A stretch of 64,000 nt of DNA from Algoriphagus resistens (GCF_001442615.1 NZ_LMXN01000001.1:248001-312000); one strand, 5' to 3'; counted from the stretch's first letter, positions 8,993 through 19,001 are shown. Notes: generated by a model from the letters alone, not told the origin. Numbers and translations: made by a program.

Positions 8993-10405
8993 TTATTGAT
9001 CCCACCAGATCCGGTCAAGTAAGGTTACTGACGGTACATTGGCACCGTTTCGGCTGACTTCACTATCTGGATAAGCCATGCGTCGGATAAATTCACCATT
9101 CAGATCTGGATTCAGGTTCGCTGGAAGCTCCATGTTCTTATAGGCATAGTCATATCTTCTTGCATCATTCCAAGTCTCCGGGTGAAGAAAAAGAGCTACA
9201 TATTTTTCCTTAAAGATGTCGTCCATTGTAAAACTTGCGACTCCCATACTTACACTAGGTGCTGACAAATATGCATTTTTATCAGCCTCAGGCACTTCCA
9301 GCATGTCCATATGCGCTTCAATACCTTTTAAATAGGCTTCATAGGCACGTTCTTTATCTGTCTCAAATGCTGCTTCTGCTTCAATAAATTTGAGTTCTGC
9401 ATAGGTAAATATTAGAACAGGGGAAAGTTCGGAAGTATAGAATTGCCCTGGTATCAATGTGGAGCGGGCCCCCTGTTCTGGTGCATTGCCCCGTCCAGCA
9501 CCATTTACGGTACCTAAATATTCCCCGTCCTTCGTAGTCCCTATCATATATTCCATCCTAGGATCGACAGTCGGGTAGGAGGTGCCATCAAGTGCCTGCA
9601 CAAATTGCTCAGATATCCATCCCCCAAGAAGTAGGTTTTCATTATCAATTGCGACATCTGACCAAGGATTAATATCTTGTTCAAAAAAGAAAACCTGTGC
9701 ATCATCGACATTGGACGTGAACGAGTTATCTACCGCAGCGAGTACATCGGCTGCATTATATCCTTCAGTACCTTTAGTATGGATCATGTATCTTGCCTGT
9801 AAAGCATAAGCAAACTTTATCCACCTCTGGATATCACCCTGATAAATAAAATCATCTGCATTAATGGTGAAGGTTGATTCTGCATTTAGATTAGCGATTG
9901 CATCTGTTAGCAACGCGTCTATGTTTTCATAAAGCGATTGATCATCATCATAGGATGGTGTCACAGTGGTGAAATTGAAACCCTCAGAATACGGAACATC
10001 TCCAAAGAAATCTACCGTCATCCCCAGGTTTAGAGCCATCAGTACCTGACCCACACCCAGGTAATGGTTTGCTCCATTTTCTTCAGCTTTAAGCATTATC
10101 TCGTTCAGATCAGTCATGACATTGTAGAGATTGAACCATAAAGTGCTGAAATTTGAAGGTTCCATCGTGTCGGATCCGCTTGCAGGATTGGGAGAGGCAA
10201 GGTATTGCACATAGTTACTGATAGCGCTTCCTTCCCTAAAAACATTAAGCGGAGTTTGATACGTAGCGTTTGTCAATAAACTTGACATGGGAGCATCGGT
10301 GGGGTCATTTGGATTTTTATTCACATCCAAAAATGTCTCACAGGCAGAAGCCGTCAAAACCATGCAGACAGCAATCGTTGATTTTACTTTATTTTTAAAA
10401 TTCAT
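8993..10405 (-). CDS. SusD-like (PF12771-type) nutrient-binding outer membrane lipoprotein (pair 2)
   Basis: Surface lipoprotein partner of the SusC encoded 19 bases upstream. The 470 aa product has a lipoprotein signal with Cys22 (LTASAC) followed by the ETFLDVNKNPNDPT block typical of the SusD-like_2 group. Other marks are IRWIKFAYALQARYMIHT-like helical repeats at about 200-220 and LIFTYAELKFIEAEAAF at about 335. The C-terminal part KYVALFLHPETWNDARRYDY is the characteristic end of this subgroup. The downstream peptidase genes make a peptide ligand plausible, as in the RagAB oligopeptide system, but nothing in the sequence proves it. Confidence 0.92.
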   Translation of the reverse strand: MNFKNKVKSTIAVCMVLTASACETFLDVNKNPNDPTDAPMSSLLTNATYQTPLNVFREGSAISNYVQYLASPNPASGSDTMEPSNFSTLWFNLYNVMTDLNEIMLKAEENGANHYLGVGQVLMALNLGMTVDFFGDVPYSEGFNFTTVTPSYDDDQSLYENIDALLTDAIANLNAESTFTINADDFIYQGDIQRWIKFAYALQARYMIHTKGTEGYNAADVLAAVDNSFTSNVDDAQVFFFEQDINPWSDVAIDNENLLLGGWISEQFVQALDGTSYPTVDPRMEYMIGTTKDGEYLGTVNGAGRGNAPEQGARSTLIPGQFYTSELSPVLIFTYAELKFIEAEAAFETDKERAYEAYLKGIEAHMDMLEVPEADKNAYLSAPSVSMGVASFTMDDIFKEKYVALFLHPETWNDARRYDYAYKNMELPANLNPDLNGEFIRRMAYPDSEVSRNGANVPSVTLLDRIWWDQ

Positions 10406-10424
10406 CTTTTCGAAATTTAGAAGT

Positions 10425-13400
10425 TTACAATCCCAAGTTCAGCGTGAAATAATAGCTTTGAACGCCAGGGAATCCTAGTCCGGTAAATCCAATTGCGTTT
10501 CCTCCTGCACCCGCTGAAAAGGATTCAGGGTCAAAGCCATCCCACGGAGTGGACAGAATGATGTTATTGGCGGCAACTGAGAATCTGGCAGTTCGGAAAG
10601 GAGTCCGTTCAAGCACACTTGGAGCTAGATTGTAAGCCAATGTGATGTTTCTAAGTTTAATGTAGCTCGCATCATTTACAAAGTTTTCAGAAACTCCTCT
10701 GTATGCATTTCTCCAATAGCCCGCGCCATAATCTACGCCATCAGGTCCTATTCCTTGACCAAGCCATACTTCTTTGGTGTTTTGAGAGCCATCAGCTATA
10801 ATCCCAGGGAAAACCATCGTTTTATTTCTTCTTTCAGAATCTTCATGTTTACCAAATGCTGAAAGGAAATTTGCAAACTGATTGTATTGCTCAAGACCAG
10901 CACGGAAATCAATTAAGACAGAGAGTTCGAAGCCTTTGTAAGAAAAATCATTTTTCAAGCCTCCGAAAAATTTCGGAACAGCATTTCCAAGAATAAGTTG
11001 ATCGGCTGTTCGGGCAGGAAAGCCATTTGCGTCAATCAATTTCGGCAGATCCCTGTCCAGAACAGTTGCGTTTGGATCGGCTCCCGGACGGACATATGAA
11101 GAACCATAAATGTTGCCATACGGCTCTCCTTCTCTTAAGATCATTGTGACAGTAGAACCTACATACCCGAATTGACTTCCCACCACTATTTCTTCTATTC
11201 CTTCCCTGATCTCTTTTACTTCGTTGTTATTCGTGGTGAGATTAGCGGAGACATTCCATCTAAAATCTCCACGTTCAATTGGTGTTCCTCCCAACAGAAT
11301 CTCAAATCCTCTGTTTTCGATCTCACCGGCATTGGTAATGTAAGATGAAAATCCAGTGGCATCAGAAATAGGAACAGGAATGATTTGGTCTGCTGCATTT
11401 GATTTGTAATAGGTTACATCCAGGTTCACTTTGTTATTGAAGAAAGCAAACTGAGCTCCAAATTCAAGAGAGGTAGTTCTTTCTGGTTTCAGTTCAGGGT
11501 CCCCAAAAACAGAGTTTTTAGAATAACCTACTTGAGCGTTTAGCGGGAAGACAGAAGGAGCTACAAAGGTGGCGCCCAAAATGTGGGGGTCAGTATCTTT
11601 ACCCACTTGAGCCCAGGAAGCTCTCAGTTTCCCAAAGGTGACCCAAGAAGGTAGGTCCCAGTTCTCACTAAACACATACCCTACGTTGAAAGAAGGGTAG
11701 AAGAAAGAATTATTCTCTTTGGGAAGCGTTGAAGAAATATCATTTCTCCCTGTAATGTTTAAAAAGAGAAAGTTCTTGTAATCGATCATTAGATCACCAT
11801 AGAAGCCGACTAATCTCCTGATGGTCTTGTGTTGATCTGTAAATACTTGTGAGGTATTGCTTAGGTCATAGAATTCTGGAATGACATAATTTACACCTGT
11901 AGCAGTGACACGGTCAAATCTTCGTTGAAATACATCATTTCCCAAACGTAACTGGGTATTCCAGTCCGAATTCCACTGTTTCTTCAGAGTAATGTAGAAG
12001 TTGGATGAAATATCTTTGCTGGCGATCCGTGTTTCTTCTAAAAATCCTTGGGAGTCTAAAGCCTGCTCGCCTTCTATGCCGATGGGTCCAGGTAAGATTT
12101 CTTTCCTATTGTCACTGTAGAAGTCTGTACCCAAGCGATAAGAAAACATCATCCAGTCTGTAGGACTGTAATTAAGATTAATATTGCCAATGATACGGTT
12201 TACGTCATCTTCATAAGTTGCAAAGCGGGCGTCATAAATAGGGTTTGTATTTCCTCCGGCTGACTTCATCGTTCCATCTTCATTGATGTAATCACTTACA
12301 TCAGTAGTTTCTGACCAGTACATCATACGCTCCAGGAATCTGTCATGAGGAACTCTATTTCCTCCAGAGTTGGAGAAGTTGATAGAGGCTGACATGTTGA
12401 ATTTTTCGCTGGCTTTAAGTGTTCCGGAAAGTTTTGCCGTGGTTCTATCCCAATCAGAGAAAGGGATAATTCCTTTTTGGTCAGTACGTCCGATTGAGGT
12501 ATAGAAAGTCGCTTTTTCATTTCCTCCTGATACACTAAGGCTATTGTCAAAATTTACTCCAGTGTCAAATGCCTTATTCCAGTTATCCTGATACACATAA
12601 TTTGGATCATTTTCTTCAGCAATATTTGCTCCCCAGGATGGCCAGAAACTATTGTCATCCCGCACTCCAGAGAATCCTTGTCCATATTCATCTTGTAGTT
12701 TAGGTTTTTTTACCAGTTGGTCAAAGCCAATGGAGCTATTGAAGTTTACTTGTACCTGACCATCCTTGCCTTTTTTGGTGGTAATGATCACCGCGCCATT
12801 AGCAGCGCGCACCCCATAAAGAGCGGTTGCGGCGGCCCCTTTCAATACAGACATGGTCTCGATATCATTGGGATTTATATCAGCGATTCTGTTGGTCATC
12901 CCACGTGGCGTGCGGCCATCCCCTGATTCAACCGTGGAATTATCCACTGGTACCCCATCTACCACAAAAAGTGGCTGGTTATCTGCATTGGGGTCAAGGG
13001 AGTTAATTCCCCTAATGATGATCCTGGCAGATTGTCCTGGAGCACCGCCAGAGTTCGTTATTTGAACACCTGGCACCTGTCCCTGAAGTGCATTCACTAC
13101 GTTGGGTTGACGTGAGGTAGTGATCGCATCGGAGTCTATGCTTTGAGCTGAATACCCCAAAGATTTCTTTTCTTGGGATATCCCAAAAGCGGTCACAATA
13201 AACTCGTCCAGGTCGGCTGTTTCTGACGGCATAGCTACATTGATCGTCGAATTGTTTCCGACAACCCGATTGACAGTCTCAAAGCCAATGAATGAGAATA
13301 CCAATACCGTTTCAGAACTTGGGACTGAAATGGAATAGTTTCCGTCCAAGTCTGTCACAGCACCTGTCGTAGTGCCTTGGATTACGATACTCACACCGGG

Positions 13401-13520
13401 AAGCGGATTGCCGTCTTGCTGTGAGGTTACTTTTCCTTGGACTGTCTGCTGGGCATAGAGTGGCATGCTGGCCAGAAAGCCCAAAAGAAAAAGCAATGTA
13501 ATTGCGTAGTTTTTCTTCAT
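10425..13520 (-). CDS. SusC/RagA-family TonB-linked outer membrane protein (pair 2)
   Basis: TonB-dependent import channel of 1031 aa. Layout: signal peptide ending LYAQQ (residues 1-23), a CarboxypepD_reg-like extension at about 25-105 (GVSIVIQGTTTGAVTDLDGN), the plug at about 110-225 (GQSARIIIRGIN, LFVVDGVPVDN, ATALYGVRAANGAVIITTKK), then the barrel to VQSYYFTLNLGL. The first hundred or so codons and the upstream region are nearly the same as in susC of pair 3 (15519-18701), while the remainder of the two proteins diverges strongly. susD 2 follows after 19 bases. The substrate is unknown. Confidence 0.96.
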   Translation of the reverse strand: MKKNYAITLLFLLGFLASMPLYAQQTVQGKVTSQQDGNPLPGVSIVIQGTTTGAVTDLDGNYSISVPSSETVLVFSFIGFETVNRVVGNNSTINVAMPSETADLDEFIVTAFGISQEKKSLGYSAQSIDSDAITTSRQPNVVNALQGQVPGVQITNSGGAPGQSARIIIRGINSLDPNADNQPLFVVDGVPVDNSTVESGDGRTPRGMTNRIADINPNDIETMSVLKGAAATALYGVRAANGAVIITTKKGKDGQVQVNFNSSIGFDQLVKKPKLQDEYGQGFSGVRDDNSFWPSWGANIAEENDPNYVYQDNWNKAFDTGVNFDNSLSVSGGNEKATFYTSIGRTDQKGIIPFSDWDRTTAKLSGTLKASEKFNMSASINFSNSGGNRVPHDRFLERMMYWSETTDVSDYINEDGTMKSAGGNTNPIYDARFATYEDDVNRIIGNINLNYSPTDWMMFSYRLGTDFYSDNRKEILPGPIGIEGEQALDSQGFLEETRIASKDISSNFYITLKKQWNSDWNTQLRLGNDVFQRRFDRVTATGVNYVIPEFYDLSNTSQVFTDQHKTIRRLVGFYGDLMIDYKNFLFLNITGRNDISSTLPKENNSFFYPSFNVGYVFSENWDLPSWVTFGKLRASWAQVGKDTDPHILGATFVAPSVFPLNAQVGYSKNSVFGDPELKPERTTSLEFGAQFAFFNNKVNLDVTYYKSNAADQIIPVPISDATGFSSYITNAGEIENRGFEILLGGTPIERGDFRWNVSANLTTNNNEVKEIREGIEEIVVGSQFGYVGSTVTMILREGEPYGNIYGSSYVRPGADPNATVLDRDLPKLIDANGFPARTADQLILGNAVPKFFGGLKNDFSYKGFELSVLIDFRAGLEQYNQFANFLSAFGKHEDSERRNKTMVFPGIIADGSQNTKEVWLGQGIGPDGVDYGAGYWRNAYRGVSENFVNDASYIKLRNITLAYNLAPSVLERTPFRTARFSVAANNIILSTPWDGFDPESFSAGAGGNAIGFTGLGFPGVQSYYFTLNLGL

Positions 13521-13816
13521 GTGTTTTGTATTTATTTAGTATTAATTGGTTTCAGTAGTATATCTGGCAAATTACTGCATTGGTTTTAAGGGATTAAAGG
13601 GTACATGTCATATTTCCAGTGAGTTATAGTCTAGAAACCCAATTGAATTTTAGAACTTAAATGAGTTCTCAAAATTCTGACCTACAACCTTTCAAATTAA
13701 CCTATTATATAGATAATGGATGATAATTGGACAATTTGAGCTTAATCTACCTGGCATTGTTTCATAAATTAAGAATAATGCATGGGTTATTTCAATTTTT
13801 TAACACGGATTTTTTA

Positions 13817-13846
13817 CAAAACATAAATAATTATTTCGGGCTCAAA
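13817..13846 (-). promoter_or_regulatory. Candidate promoter of susCD 2
   Basis: On the minus strand TTTG (13846-13843) is followed after 17 bases by TATGTTTTG (13825-13817), close to the Bacteroidota -33 TTTG / -7 TAnnTTTG pattern but with one extra base. Both elements lie in the block conserved upstream of susC 3. If it is real, the 5' leader is about 290 bases long. Confidence 0.4.
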
Positions 13847-14031
13847 GAATATTTGTTGATGCGGGTTTTTGCCGTATTATATTTTGAATACAGGCAATAG
13901 TTAGCTGAGCAGTTGGGGAGATATCCGAAGCTGTTCTGCTATTGCTTTGGCCAAGTATTTACTTCTCCCTTGTTGTGTCTGAAATGTTGGGGAACAGATT
14001 CTTTATCGTGTACTTTTAAGCTAAAACAAGA

Positions 14032-14085
14032 AAGGCTAGCCGATTACCGGCTAGCCTTCTAAACAGGCTGCTTTTGAAACAGCCT
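14032..14085 (-). terminator. Double-hairpin terminator after susCD pair 3
   Basis: Two stem-loops in tandem beyond the susD 3 stop. The susD-distal one has an 11-bp perfect stem AAGGCTAGCCG / CGGCTAGCCTT (14032-14042 / 14048-14058) followed on the minus strand by a T-rich tract. The susD-proximal one is AGGCTG / CAGCCT (14065-14070 / 14080-14085). Confidence 0.8.
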
Positions 14086-14109
14086 CCTATTATTGTAATC
14101 AACTTCTAA

Positions 14110-15507
14110 TTAATTGACATCCCACCAGACGTTTCCATATAGACTCTCGGATCCTCCGAATTGTCTCTGGACCGCTTCATTGTAGTTTTCTGTATTATTG
14201 AATTGCTCTGTCTCGATGTAGATCTGTCTGTTTGGAACTTCCGCTCCTCCAGGTGCCACCATATTGTCCGGATAACCAGTTCGGCGATACTCGGCCCATC
14301 CTTCATAGCCATGCATGAAGAGGTGCACCCATCGCTGGGTGGCGATTTGCTCAATGGCTGCGGCAGGATTGTAAGCAATTCCAGGCTGCATCATGAATTC
14401 CTCTAGTCCGCTGGTGTCTGCTCCCCATTGCTCCATAGAAGCTTCGATAGCCAGGTTGTAGTGCTCTTCCGCGCTGGTATCATCTCCTGCTATCCAGCCT
14501 AATTTGGCAGCTTCTGCCTGGGCAAACAATACCTGGGCATAAGTAACAAGTTGTACCGGGGCATCCTGTGCGTGGATTGCATCTCCAAGCAATGCATATT
14601 TTTCGGTGTCAATATCCTCTGTTTCACCAAAAACCAACCCGGTGTATTCGCCGTCCGTTCTATTGGGATTGGCATATATCTTTAATCGGGGGTCGCTGAC
14701 AGACTTCATTTTGTCCATCAGGGTCGAGCTGATCGCCCACCACTCTCTTTCCTGCACATTAACCTGGCCGTACCAATAATTCTGGTTGTTGGCATCCTCC
14801 AGATGTCTGAATACCAAGTTGTCGTCGTTCGATTCCAAAACACCTGCCTGCATTGCTTCAGTAAATTTTTCCCTGCCTAAGGCGGGATTTACCTCAGAAA
14901 GCCGTAGCGCCATAAGCATTTGAATGGTGTTGGCCAGTTTTGCCCACTTGACCATGTCCCCTTCATAAATGATGTCATTGGAAATATTCCCTGCTACGAT
15001 CTGGGCAGCGGCTTCATCGAGTACCTTGAAAAGGTCTGTGTAGATAAATTCCTGGGTATCATAAGCGGGAGTAAAATTGGCTAGGCCCTTTAGGGCTTCT
15101 GTATAAGGTATATCACCCCATCGATCAGTCAGGTTCCAGATGTAATAAGACTTCAGGATTTTTGCAACAGCAAGCTGGTTTGCTACCGGACCTTCCAAAC
15201 TGCTTAGCTGCTCCGCATTCAGGACGGTCTCCAGGTTCATAAGTGGTCCCTGATACCAGCCATAAAAGCTCGTGGAGGATTGGGGGTAAAGGGAAGCATT
15301 CACATACTGTGTTTCACTGAGGTATTGGGACATAAATTCTCCCTGAGGGGAAGAACTGAGTCCTGGTAGAGAAAGCATTGCGTTGGCAATTAATTGCGTA
15401 CCGGATGCCTGACCTGGCTTGTTAGGGTTGATGTTGATGTCGTCATCAAAATTGTTACAGCCCGCCAACAGAAGAGCTGAAACGATCATTATATTAAGCT
15501 TTTTCAT
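14110..15507 (-). CDS. SusD-like (PF12771-type) nutrient-binding outer membrane lipoprotein (pair 3)
   Basis: Surface lipoprotein of 465 aa with a lipoprotein signal and Cys17 (ALLLAGC), then the NPNKPG block typical of the SusD-like_2 group. Further support comes from KILKSYYIWNLTDRWGDIPY at about 105-125, LVTYAQVLFAQAEAAKLGW at about 330, and the C-terminal QRWVHLFMHGYEGWAEYRRT. It starts 11 bases after the susC 3 stop and forms the lid of that transporter. It is the same SusD subgroup as pair 2 but is clearly diverged in sequence, so the two systems probably bind different ligands. The ligand is unknown. Confidence 0.92.
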   Translation of the reverse strand: MKKLNIMIVSALLLAGCNNFDDDININPNKPGQASGTQLIANAMLSLPGLSSSPQGEFMSQYLSETQYVNASLYPQSSTSFYGWYQGPLMNLETVLNAEQLSSLEGPVANQLAVAKILKSYYIWNLTDRWGDIPYTEALKGLANFTPAYDTQEFIYTDLFKVLDEAAAQIVAGNISNDIIYEGDMVKWAKLANTIQMLMALRLSEVNPALGREKFTEAMQAGVLESNDDNLVFRHLEDANNQNYWYGQVNVQEREWWAISSTLMDKMKSVSDPRLKIYANPNRTDGEYTGLVFGETEDIDTEKYALLGDAIHAQDAPVQLVTYAQVLFAQAEAAKLGWIAGDDTSAEEHYNLAIEASMEQWGADTSGLEEFMMQPGIAYNPAAAIEQIATQRWVHLFMHGYEGWAEYRRTGYPDNMVAPGGAEVPNRQIYIETEQFNNTENYNEAVQRQFGGSESLYGNVWWDVN

Positions 15508-15518
15508 GTTTTCTGTAA

Positions 15519-18500
15519 TTAGAAGGTAACGTTAAGATTGAAGCCAAACGAACGGACACTTGGCAATTGTCCTGATTCATACCACCCGATAGCCTGTGAG
15601 CCTGTAGAAAGCTCAGCAGGGTTGATCCCTTTTGGGGCATTCTGGAATAGCATGGCCAGATTTCTGCCTACCAAAGCAACCCGTACGTTTTCCACGGGAA
15701 GTCTTGCGTACTGGCCCTTATTAAAATTATAGCCCAGGCTCACTTCTCTCAGCCTGATAAAAGATGCATCGTATAGCCAGTCTTCGTAGATTCTACGTCC
15801 GACTACTCCATAGTATGCTTTGGCATCTACATAGGCAGTGACTTCTTCACCGGTCTCAGCTGAGATTCCTTCTACTTTTACCCCACCACCATCTTCCAAT
15901 GGATCTCTCACATTCATGCCTTTGTCATTGGTGGCAGCGGAAACAGGATCAAGTCCTGTTCTTACAGCCAGCATTTTAGATCTTGAGAAAAACTGACCAC
16001 CGGCCTGAAAGTCTATCATAGCGGCCAACTGGAAGTTTCTGTAATTCAGGACGTTTTGAAAACCACCGGTAAAGTCAGGCAAAACAGTTCCAAAATCATG
16101 TGTTGCATCTGTATAAAGCGGCATATTGTTGCTTCCCAGTAGGATTTTGCCTGTGGCTTCATCTCTCTGGTAGGCCTGTCCTACCAGGCTGCCGAATGGC
16201 TTGCCTACATAGGAGTTTAAATAACTGGAAGTGGAAGAGTAAGTGGTGCTTCCATATTGATATACGTCAATGCCAGGGTAGAGCTCTACTACTTCGTTTC
16301 TATTTCTGCTTAGATTAAACGAGATGTCCCAATTGAAATCATCTAATCTGAAAGGAGTAGCGGTTATTGCCAATTCAAGACCTTTGTTTACAATTTCACC
16401 TGCATTAATGGTAGCTGAGCCATATCCGCTTGTCCCGGATACATCCAGATTCAGGATTTGATTTTCGTTTCTCTGATTATAGTATGTAAAGGACAGTCCC
16501 ACTCTTCCCTCGTAAAATTTAAAATCCACACCAGCTTCGTAGGAGTGGGCGAAAGATGGCTTGATATTCGGATTGTTAAGATTGTCAGGAACAGTCAGAG
16601 TATTTGTAGTGGAATAATTAGTGCCTACATCGAAGAAGGACGTGGTGCTGTATGGACTTAGATCTGAACCTGCCTGGGCATAACTTAACCTGAGTTTACC
16701 GAGTGTCATCGTCTGGGATCTGATCAGTTCACTGAATACCCAGGAAGCTGAAATGGATGGATACCAATACGAATTGTTATCAACGGGCAGTGTGCTGGAG
16801 TTATCATTTCTAAGGGAAGCATCTACGAAGTAGGTGTTGTTGTATCCCAATGAAACCATCGCGTAAGCACTTTTGATTTGCTTGTTTTGCTGATATGAAT
16901 TGGTTTCCGGTCTATCTATAGAGGCATCTATATTATAAAAGCCAGGAGAAGTCAATCCTCCTACTGTAGCCATAGAAAGGTATGAATAATTTCTGTCGTA
17001 TAAGTTCCCGCCCACATTTGCATCAAGAGATAATTTGTTCCAGACTTTATTGTATTGGGCCAAAAGTTCATAGTTCATCTCAGTGTTTTGATATTTTCCT
17101 ATGGAATAGCCTGAGACACCAGTTCCTCCGAAAGAAGCTCTGGAATTGATGTTTTGGGTGTACGTATCCGATCTGACAAATGCACTTACTTTCAATTCAG
17201 GTAAGATCTGATAGGAAACACCTACATCTCCGAAAAATCTGTCCCGGTTATCATCACTATAGTTTTCGTAAGCAAGGAAATAGGGATTTGCCCAATAAAG
17301 CGGATTGAAGTTGGACACTTCACCGGTAGATGTACTTGGTCTTCGAAGGTTCCAGTGAAGAAACGTCCCATCGTCATATTTATAATCTTTCAGTCTGTTC
17401 ATGTCAAGAGAGCGCTGGAACCATTGCCCCAAATACCTGGATCCGTCTTCTGAACCCTGACCTGGTCTTCTCCCTTTGTTTGCGGCGTAGTTGATGTTTG
17501 TCGTGATTCTTAGCTTATCGGTAAGATCAACCCCTAGTCCCAGCCCTACATTGTTTCTTTTAAGGGAAGTGTTTGGTTCAACGCCCTGGATACGTGTGTC
17601 ATTTAAGCTTACCCTGAAGTTGGAATTGGCTCCGCCGCCGGTAATAGTTACTCCGTTATTCACGTTTGTACCCGTTTGGTAATAGTCTTTGATATTATCA
17701 GGGTGCGCTATAAAAGGGGTTAGCTGACCATACGTAGGATCCTGAGCATAAAAACTCATGACATGACGGGCTAAAGTGCCGTCCATCTTTGGCCCCCAAC
17801 TTTCATCCACAGACATGTCCACGTACTTGTCTCCGTTCGGAAGTGTTCTCCAGGTCTGACTGGATCCGCCTCCATAGAGATTTTGATACGGCATTAGATT
17901 GGCTACTTTATCCACGAATACAGCAGAACTCAATTCTACCTTCACATCAGAACCCTTCTTTCCTTTTTTAGTTGTGATCATAATTACTCCATACTGCCCT
18001 CTGATCCCGTAAAGTGCAGATGCAGCTGGGCCTTTTAGGACATTGATTGTCTCAATGTCTTCTGGGTTGATATCCTGTCCAAGATTTCCATAATCCTGCC
18101 CTGACGAACCTGAGAAATTTGAATTGGAAATAGGTGTTCCATCCACTACCATCAATGGCTCTCCGCCTCCGGAAATGGAGTTGACTCCCCTGATTTTGAT
18201 TTTCTGGGTTCCTCCCATGCTTGCCCCGGATGAGCCAGTAACCTGAACACCTGCTACTTTACCAGAAAGCGAACCCAATACATTTTGTTCCTTGGTATAC
18301 GTAAGATTTTCACCTGTTACTTCTTGTGTGGCATAACCGATGGACCGCTCATCTCTGGTGATGCCCAACGCAGTCACTACTACTTCACCGAGCTGAGATA
18401 CATCTTCTGTCAAAGCGATGTTGATTTCAGATGTATTGCCCACAATTTTACGTTGGGTAGTATATCCTATAAAAGAATAAACCAGAACCGATTCAGATCC

Positions 18501-18701
18501 TGGTACAGAAATGGAATAGTTACCATCCAAGTCAGTCACGGTACCTATGGAGGTACCCTGGATTACGATACTCACACCGGGAAGCGGATTGCCATCTTCC
18601 TGAGCGGTTACTTTTCCTTGGATTGTCTGCTGTGCATAGAGCGGCATGCTGGCCAGAAACCCTAAGAGAAAAAGCAATGTTATTGCGTAATTTTTCTTCA
18701 T
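15519..18701 (-). CDS. SusC/RagA-family TonB-linked outer membrane protein (pair 3)
   Basis: TonB-dependent channel of 1060 aa. It has the same signal peptide as susC 2 through LYAQQ, an almost identical N-terminal extension (GVSIVIQGTSIGTVTDLDGN), then a diverged plug (KIKIRGVNSISGGGEPLMV, VVDGTPISNS, ASALYGIRGQYGVIMITTKK) and barrel ending VRSFGFNLNVTF. The sharp change from near identity to ordinary homology after about residue 100 indicates a recently duplicated or gene-converted 5' module. susD 3 follows after 11 bases. Confidence 0.96.
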   Translation of the reverse strand: MKKNYAITLLFLLGFLASMPLYAQQTIQGKVTAQEDGNPLPGVSIVIQGTSIGTVTDLDGNYSISVPGSESVLVYSFIGYTTQRKIVGNTSEINIALTEDVSQLGEVVVTALGITRDERSIGYATQEVTGENLTYTKEQNVLGSLSGKVAGVQVTGSSGASMGGTQKIKIRGVNSISGGGEPLMVVDGTPISNSNFSGSSGQDYGNLGQDINPEDIETINVLKGPAASALYGIRGQYGVIMITTKKGKKGSDVKVELSSAVFVDKVANLMPYQNLYGGGSSQTWRTLPNGDKYVDMSVDESWGPKMDGTLARHVMSFYAQDPTYGQLTPFIAHPDNIKDYYQTGTNVNNGVTITGGGANSNFRVSLNDTRIQGVEPNTSLKRNNVGLGLGVDLTDKLRITTNINYAANKGRRPGQGSEDGSRYLGQWFQRSLDMNRLKDYKYDDGTFLHWNLRRPSTSTGEVSNFNPLYWANPYFLAYENYSDDNRDRFFGDVGVSYQILPELKVSAFVRSDTYTQNINSRASFGGTGVSGYSIGKYQNTEMNYELLAQYNKVWNKLSLDANVGGNLYDRNYSYLSMATVGGLTSPGFYNIDASIDRPETNSYQQNKQIKSAYAMVSLGYNNTYFVDASLRNDNSSTLPVDNNSYWYPSISASWVFSELIRSQTMTLGKLRLSYAQAGSDLSPYSTTSFFDVGTNYSTTNTLTVPDNLNNPNIKPSFAHSYEAGVDFKFYEGRVGLSFTYYNQRNENQILNLDVSGTSGYGSATINAGEIVNKGLELAITATPFRLDDFNWDISFNLSRNRNEVVELYPGIDVYQYGSTTYSSTSSYLNSYVGKPFGSLVGQAYQRDEATGKILLGSNNMPLYTDATHDFGTVLPDFTGGFQNVLNYRNFQLAAMIDFQAGGQFFSRSKMLAVRTGLDPVSAATNDKGMNVRDPLEDGGGVKVEGISAETGEEVTAYVDAKAYYGVVGRRIYEDWLYDASFIRLREVSLGYNFNKGQYARLPVENVRVALVGRNLAMLFQNAPKGINPAELSTGSQAIGWYESGQLPSVRSFGFNLNVTF

Positions 18702-19001
18702 GTGTATTGTATTTATTTCGTATTAAATTGATTTTAGTAGTATATCTGGCAAATTACTGCACTGGTTAACATCGATTTGTAAGCATAAAAGAATCTTTGT
18801 AAGGAAGTTAGGTTTCCAGTGATCAGAATAGCGTACTGGGGAAATGGCCGACTTTAAACTTGTTTACCAATCCCCTTTAAATTGATCAGATGAATGAAAA
18901 TTGGATGAAAAGCAAGCGGATTTTGCTTATTCTAACTAGCATTATTTCATAAATTAATAATAATACAATGGTTATTTCAATTTTTTCGTACGGATTTTTA
19001 A

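Larger units (their letters stand above)
13521..14109 (-). other. Intergenic region carrying the susC 2 promoter and leader
   Basis: This 589-base gap holds, in minus-strand order, the terminator of susCD 3 (14032-14085), a distal conserved block (about 13912-13741), a diverged middle, and a proximal block (about 13585-13521) next to the susC start. Both blocks recur at equal distances upstream of susC 3. No ORF is supported here. Confidence 0.75.

Noticed and set aside
13521..14109. Possible transposon or IS remnant between the two SusCD pairs
   Set aside because: The matching sequence upstream of susC 3 explains the repeat; there are no terminal inverted repeats, target duplications or transposase fragments.
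18285..18665. Plus-strand ORF of 126 codons within susC 3
   Set aside because: It is antisense to the conserved N-terminal module and reflects codon bias of that gene.
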